From contig NZ_JAPNLJ010000020.1 of the NCBI RefSeq assembly GCF_026627445.1, positions 1 to 64,000 of the forward strand: a DNA stretch of 64,000 bases, given 5' to 3'. The position numbers and the translations under genes are program-made. The notes beneath the pieces were generated by a model. The model searched no databases. It was not told the origin of the DNA and was given only the letters and a program-made list of their open reading frames with translations. This stretch comes from Streptomyces sp. H27-H1 (GTDB lineage: Bacteria > Actinomycetota > Actinomycetes > Streptomycetales > Streptomycetaceae). Each line of letters starts with the position of its first letter. Position 1 is the stretch's first letter. Shown piece by piece: positions 61,512 through 64,000 of the stretch.

Positions 61512-61928
61512 ATTGCATGGACCTAAGGGGTTACGTAACTGGCATGGCGCATGATATTTGCCGATGCCTTCTCGAGGTGCAAAGTGCCGATAATGCGCCC
61601 CGTGAAACTATGAAAAATGCTGACATTTCCACCCCACCTTCGATTTCATAACGAGCAGATAACGTCTTTGCTCTGTCTCATATTTGCCCCTTGAATGTGA
61701 TGTCTTCGTCGACCGGTGGGGGGTTTCGATCACAGCTGCGCGGTTATAGGCGGCAGGGAGCCGGCCGGCGCGACGATTCCGCGGGGGACTGGTGCTCAGG
61801 GGTGGGTGAACGTGCAGGCCGTGGGATCGGAACTTGCCCACGGCGGTGGCGATCCACTCCGCGCCGCCCGCGGAGATGCGCGTCGCGGGCCGGCCGGTGA
61901 CGGAACCCGCGCCGGCCGGCCCGTGGCC
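61512..61928. promoter_or_regulatory. AT-rich promoter region of ectABCD
   Basis: This 417-nt gap between ectA and the next gene contains the least GC-rich stretch nearby (about 61540-61700, with runs such as GAAAAATGC). No gene is supported; short open frames here have poor codon use. It should hold the osmotically controlled ectoine promoter. No clear -10/-35 pair could be fixed. Confidence 0.45.
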
Positions 61929-62573
61929 CTACTTCCGCCAGAACAGGTGGTGCGTCACGCCGCTCGAGCTGGGCACGACGTCCAGGTGGAACCGGTCCAG
62001 CAGCTCATCGGGGGACTCCCACAGCCGGGCCCCGGAGCCGAGCTTCGTCGGCGCGACCGCCACGTGCAGGGTGTCGACGAGGTCGGCATCGAGGAACTGC
62101 CGGATGGTCGTGGCTCCACCGCCGAGCCGGACGTCCCGGCCCTGCGCCGCCTCCTTCGCCCGGGCGAGCACCGCGGCCGGGTCGCCGCCAACGAAGTGGA
62201 ACGTGGTGTCGGAGAGCGTGAACGAAGGGCGCTCGTGGTGCGTCATGACGAACACCGGCGTGTGGAACGGGGGCTCGTCACCCCACCACCCCTGCCACTC
62301 GTGGTCCTGCCAGGGCCCGCGCTGCGGCCCGAACTTATTGCGGCCCATGATCTCGGCGCCGATGTTGCGCGCGTAGTCCCGCGTGAAGTAGTCGTCCAGA
62401 CCCCGGCTGCCACCGGGGTCGGAGCGCATCGGCCAGCTCGCGGTGGCACCGGCCCAGGCGAACATGCTCCCCGGATCGGCATGGCCGAACGGCTTCTCGA
62501 GGCTCTGGCCCTCACCGGCGCCGAACCCGTCGCTCGAGACGCCGAAGTTCTGGACCCGCAGCAACTGGCTCAT
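61929..62573 (-). CDS. Dihydrofolate reductase/RibD C-terminal-domain protein
   Basis: A 214-residue protein of the DHFR-like RibD_C family. It has strand SQLLRVQNFGVSSDGFG, the GAEIMGRNKFGPQRG loop (MGRxxF), GRDVRLGGGATTIRQFLDADLVD and the closing HHLFWRK. It probably reduces a small substrate with NADPH; such proteins are common and rarely characterised. GGAGGAG lies 5 nt before the ATG. Downstream is the ectoine promoter region. Confidence 0.9.
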   Translation of the reverse strand: MSQLLRVQNFGVSSDGFGAGEGQSLEKPFGHADPGSMFAWAGATASWPMRSDPGGSRGLDDYFTRDYARNIGAEIMGRNKFGPQRGPWQDHEWQGWWGDEPPFHTPVFVMTHHERPSFTLSDTTFHFVGGDPAAVLARAKEAAQGRDVRLGGGATTIRQFLDADLVDTLHVAVAPTKLGSGARLWESPDELLDRFHLDVVPSSSGVTHHLFWRK

Positions 62574-63006
62574 GTCGCTCCTCCTGCTTCGCGCTTTCCG
62601 ATCACGTGACGAACGGTAGACCGGCCGGACCGGGAAAACTCATCGCCGCATCGTGCGGTTCTCATACGGGCCTCGACGGAGGCGATCTGCCAGTCGCCGG
62701 TGGTGGCCCGCCACTCGGCGACAGGGCGGGCCCGAGCGGTGAGGTCGCGGTCGCGGGCGGCCGACAGCGAACCCCGATGTCGGTGCGCGCCAGCGCGAAC
62801 GCGCCGACCGTCCCGGTGGCCAGGGCCGCGAGCAGACCCGCGGGCATCGCGACCCCTCCGCGGCAATGATTCGTCCTGGAACCCCACCTCACGTGTCAAT
62901 TGGGGGCCATGCGCGGCGCGTCGTTGCCGGTGGGCGGGCTGCCGGCCGGGTTCTGGTGCCCCTTCGGGAGGCGGAGCGGCTCCCGAAGGGGGCAGTCGAT
63001 CGGCCG
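62574..63006. other. Intergenic stretch without supported gene
   Basis: A 433-nt segment. A short minus-strand frame (62662-62847) beginning MPAGLLAALATGTVGAFALA would encode one hydrophobic helix, but the following residues are Pro/Arg-rich and unconvincing. I report nothing else here. Confidence 0.4.
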
Positions 63007-63156
63007 TCAGCGCTTGCCGCCGCGCAGTCGGGTGAGCATCCGGCGGGCCGTCGCCCGCCGCCGGGGGTCGGCCGCGGCGCGCCGGGCCGAGGCGATGGTC
63101 CGCTGCCCCTGCGGGCTGCGGCTGAACTCCTTGATCTTCGCGAACAGTCCGGGCAT
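63007..63156 (-). CDS. Small basic protein (49 residues)
   Basis: A 49-residue, strongly basic protein (MPGLFAKIKEFSRSPQGQRT, then an Arg/Ala-rich helix ending GGKR). It has an excellent ribosome-binding site: GGAGGAGCC lies immediately upstream of the ATG. Its codon use is normal. The Arg/Lys content suggests nucleic-acid or membrane association. Similar short basic proteins are seen in Streptomyces, but no function is known. Confidence 0.75.
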   Translation of the reverse strand: MPGLFAKIKEFSRSPQGQRTIASARRAAADPRRRATARRMLTRLRGGKR

Positions 63157-63507
63157 GGCTCCTCCAGAGCGTCGTCGTGCGCGGCGTCTCTGGGCGGATA
63201 CCCCGCCAGCCTGCCTCGAAGCAGTGTCAACAGGCTTTTAAATCCGGCCCGTTGAGTTGGCGTATGGGTCGATCGCCCCGACTGCTCGACAGAGGTTTCG
63301 TCCGGAGCCCCTACTGGCAGAGCGTGCGGCACGGCATCGCGCGCCCCCTCCGTGAAGGCCCGGGGTGCGTTTTTGAAACAAATTGTTGACGCGGCTCTAT
63401 CGGGACGGCCCTGACGGGCGCACCATCCGGATACATGCCGCCACGTGCTTGACGAACAGTGAGTCCACAGAAGCGCCCCGCGCCATTCCGTCGGGAGGTA
63501 GCACGAC
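63157..63507. other. Intergenic stretch upstream of amidohydrolase
   Basis: A 351-nt gap, AT-richer around 63225-63245 and 63370-63385. A TTGACG-type box near 63448 could be a -35 element for the gene at 63508. There is no gene or repeat that I can support. Confidence 0.35.
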
Positions 63508-64000
63508 ATGGACCTGCTCAGCGAATGCTCCGGCACCACCGCACAGACCACACAGGCTGCAGAGACCGTACAGACCGCGCCCGCCGATCCCACGCCCGCT
63601 GATCCCCGCCGCCGCAGGTTACTGGCCGGCCTGGGCATGGTGGCGGCGAGTCCGTTCGCACTCGGCGCCGCCCGGACGCGGCCGAGGCAGGGCCCGCCCG
63701 CCGGGGCCGGCCCGGCCGGCCGGGCCACGGTGCTGCGGAACGCCGCGCTGGTGCTCACCATGGACCCTGCTCTGGGCGAGGGCCCCCTGGGCGCGGTGGA
63801 GCGCGCGGACGTCCTGATGCGAGGCGGGGCCGTCGCGGCGGTCGGCCGGCGGCTCGCGGTACCGGCCGGGACCAAGGTGATCGACGTCTCCGGCCGGCTG
63901 CTGATGCCGGGATTCGTAGACGTGCACACCCATCTCTGGCAGTCCTCGATGCGCGGCGGCTGCGCGGACCGTGACCTCTTCGGCTGGCTCGCGGAGTGCA
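63508..64000 (+). CDS. Tat-exported amidohydrolase (partial, cut by window end)
   Basis: The first 164 residues of a secreted amidohydrolase (cytosine deaminase/chlorohydrolase-like). The start has GGGAGGT about 8 nt upstream. The N-terminal region has a twin-arginine-type signal (RRRRLLAGLGMVAASP, then a hydrophobic core) after a poorly conserved 34-residue extension. The mature part shows AALVLTMDPALG, VIDVSGRLLMPGFVDVHTH and the metal-binding HTHLWQ. The metal-dependent hydrolase domain continues beyond the end. A Tat signal on an amidohydrolase is unusual but known in Streptomyces. Confidence 0.85.
   Translation, partial: MDLLSECSGTTAQTTQAAETVQTAPADPTPADPRRRRLLAGLGMVAASPFALGAARTRPRQGPPAGAGPAGRATVLRNAALVLTMDPALGEGPLGAVERADVLMRGGAVAAVGRRLAVPAGTKVIDVSGRLLMPGFVDVHTHLWQSSMRGGCADRDLFGWLAEC

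Noticed and set aside
61608..61841. 77-residue minus-strand frame upstream of ectA
   Set aside because: It has no ribosome-binding site, low coding quality and lies in the AT-rich promoter region.

Overview
The window is high-GC actinomycete chromosome, almost certainly Streptomyces. The third-codon GC is very high, many genes overlap by 4 nt (ATGA/GTGA), GTG and TTG starts are common, and the content is typical: a single six-gene mce operon, two large LAL-type regulators, ectABCD, a terpene synthase/P450 pair and CBM2-carrying secreted enzymes. No rRNA, tRNA, CRISPR array or insertion sequence was seen.

Layout. (1) 66-2495: two secreted proteins on the minus strand, divergent from an mce lipid-transport operon (3137-15359: ATPase, two permeases, MceA-F, four Mce-associated proteins). 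(2) 15380-17614: a truncated 4'-phosphopantetheinyl transferase, an MscS channel and a hypothetical protein. (3) 18073-23498: class I terpene synthase, P450 and a LAL regulator, which look like a small sesquiterpene locus. (4) 23604-27538: minus-strand aldo/keto reductase, aldehyde dehydrogenase, GlsB-like membrane protein and AI-2E family permease. (5) 27764-38179: a compact, phenazine-like but non-phenazine locus. On the minus strand are malic enzyme, PhzC, PhzD, PhzE and a LuxR/LAL regulator; divergent from them are a PGM1-like ATP-grasp ligase and an MFS exporter. PhzC, PhzE and PhzD should give trans-2,3-dihydro-3-hydroxyanthranilate (DHHA). With no PhzF, PhzA/B or PhzG nearby, the ligase may conjugate DHHA or a derivative. 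This is the most interesting part of the window. (6) 38360-52065: secreted GH5 cellulase-like enzyme, two tandem CBM2/beta-helix enzymes, an IclR regulator, an ABC sugar transporter, and the oxidative hexuronate genes kdgD, gudD and udh with an unknown protein between the last two. (7) 52197-58022: PIG-V-like membrane protein, phospholipase D-like protein, GNAT, a small secreted protein, a decayed stretch and a VOC protein. (8) 58152-61481: ectABCD for ectoine and hydroxyectoine. (9) 61929-64000: a dihydrofolate-reductase-like protein, a 49-residue protein and the start of a Tat-exported amidohydrolase cut by the window end.

How it fits together. Region 6 reads as one plant-polysaccharide route. 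Secreted cellulose-binding enzymes act outside the cell, an ABC transporter probably under IclR control imports the sugars, and Udh, GudD and KdgD oxidise and dehydrate hexuronates toward 2-oxoglutarate semialdehyde. Regions 3 and 5 are each a small specialised-metabolite locus with its own LAL regulator. Function calls rest on motifs and recognised family resemblance read by eye. No database search was run.
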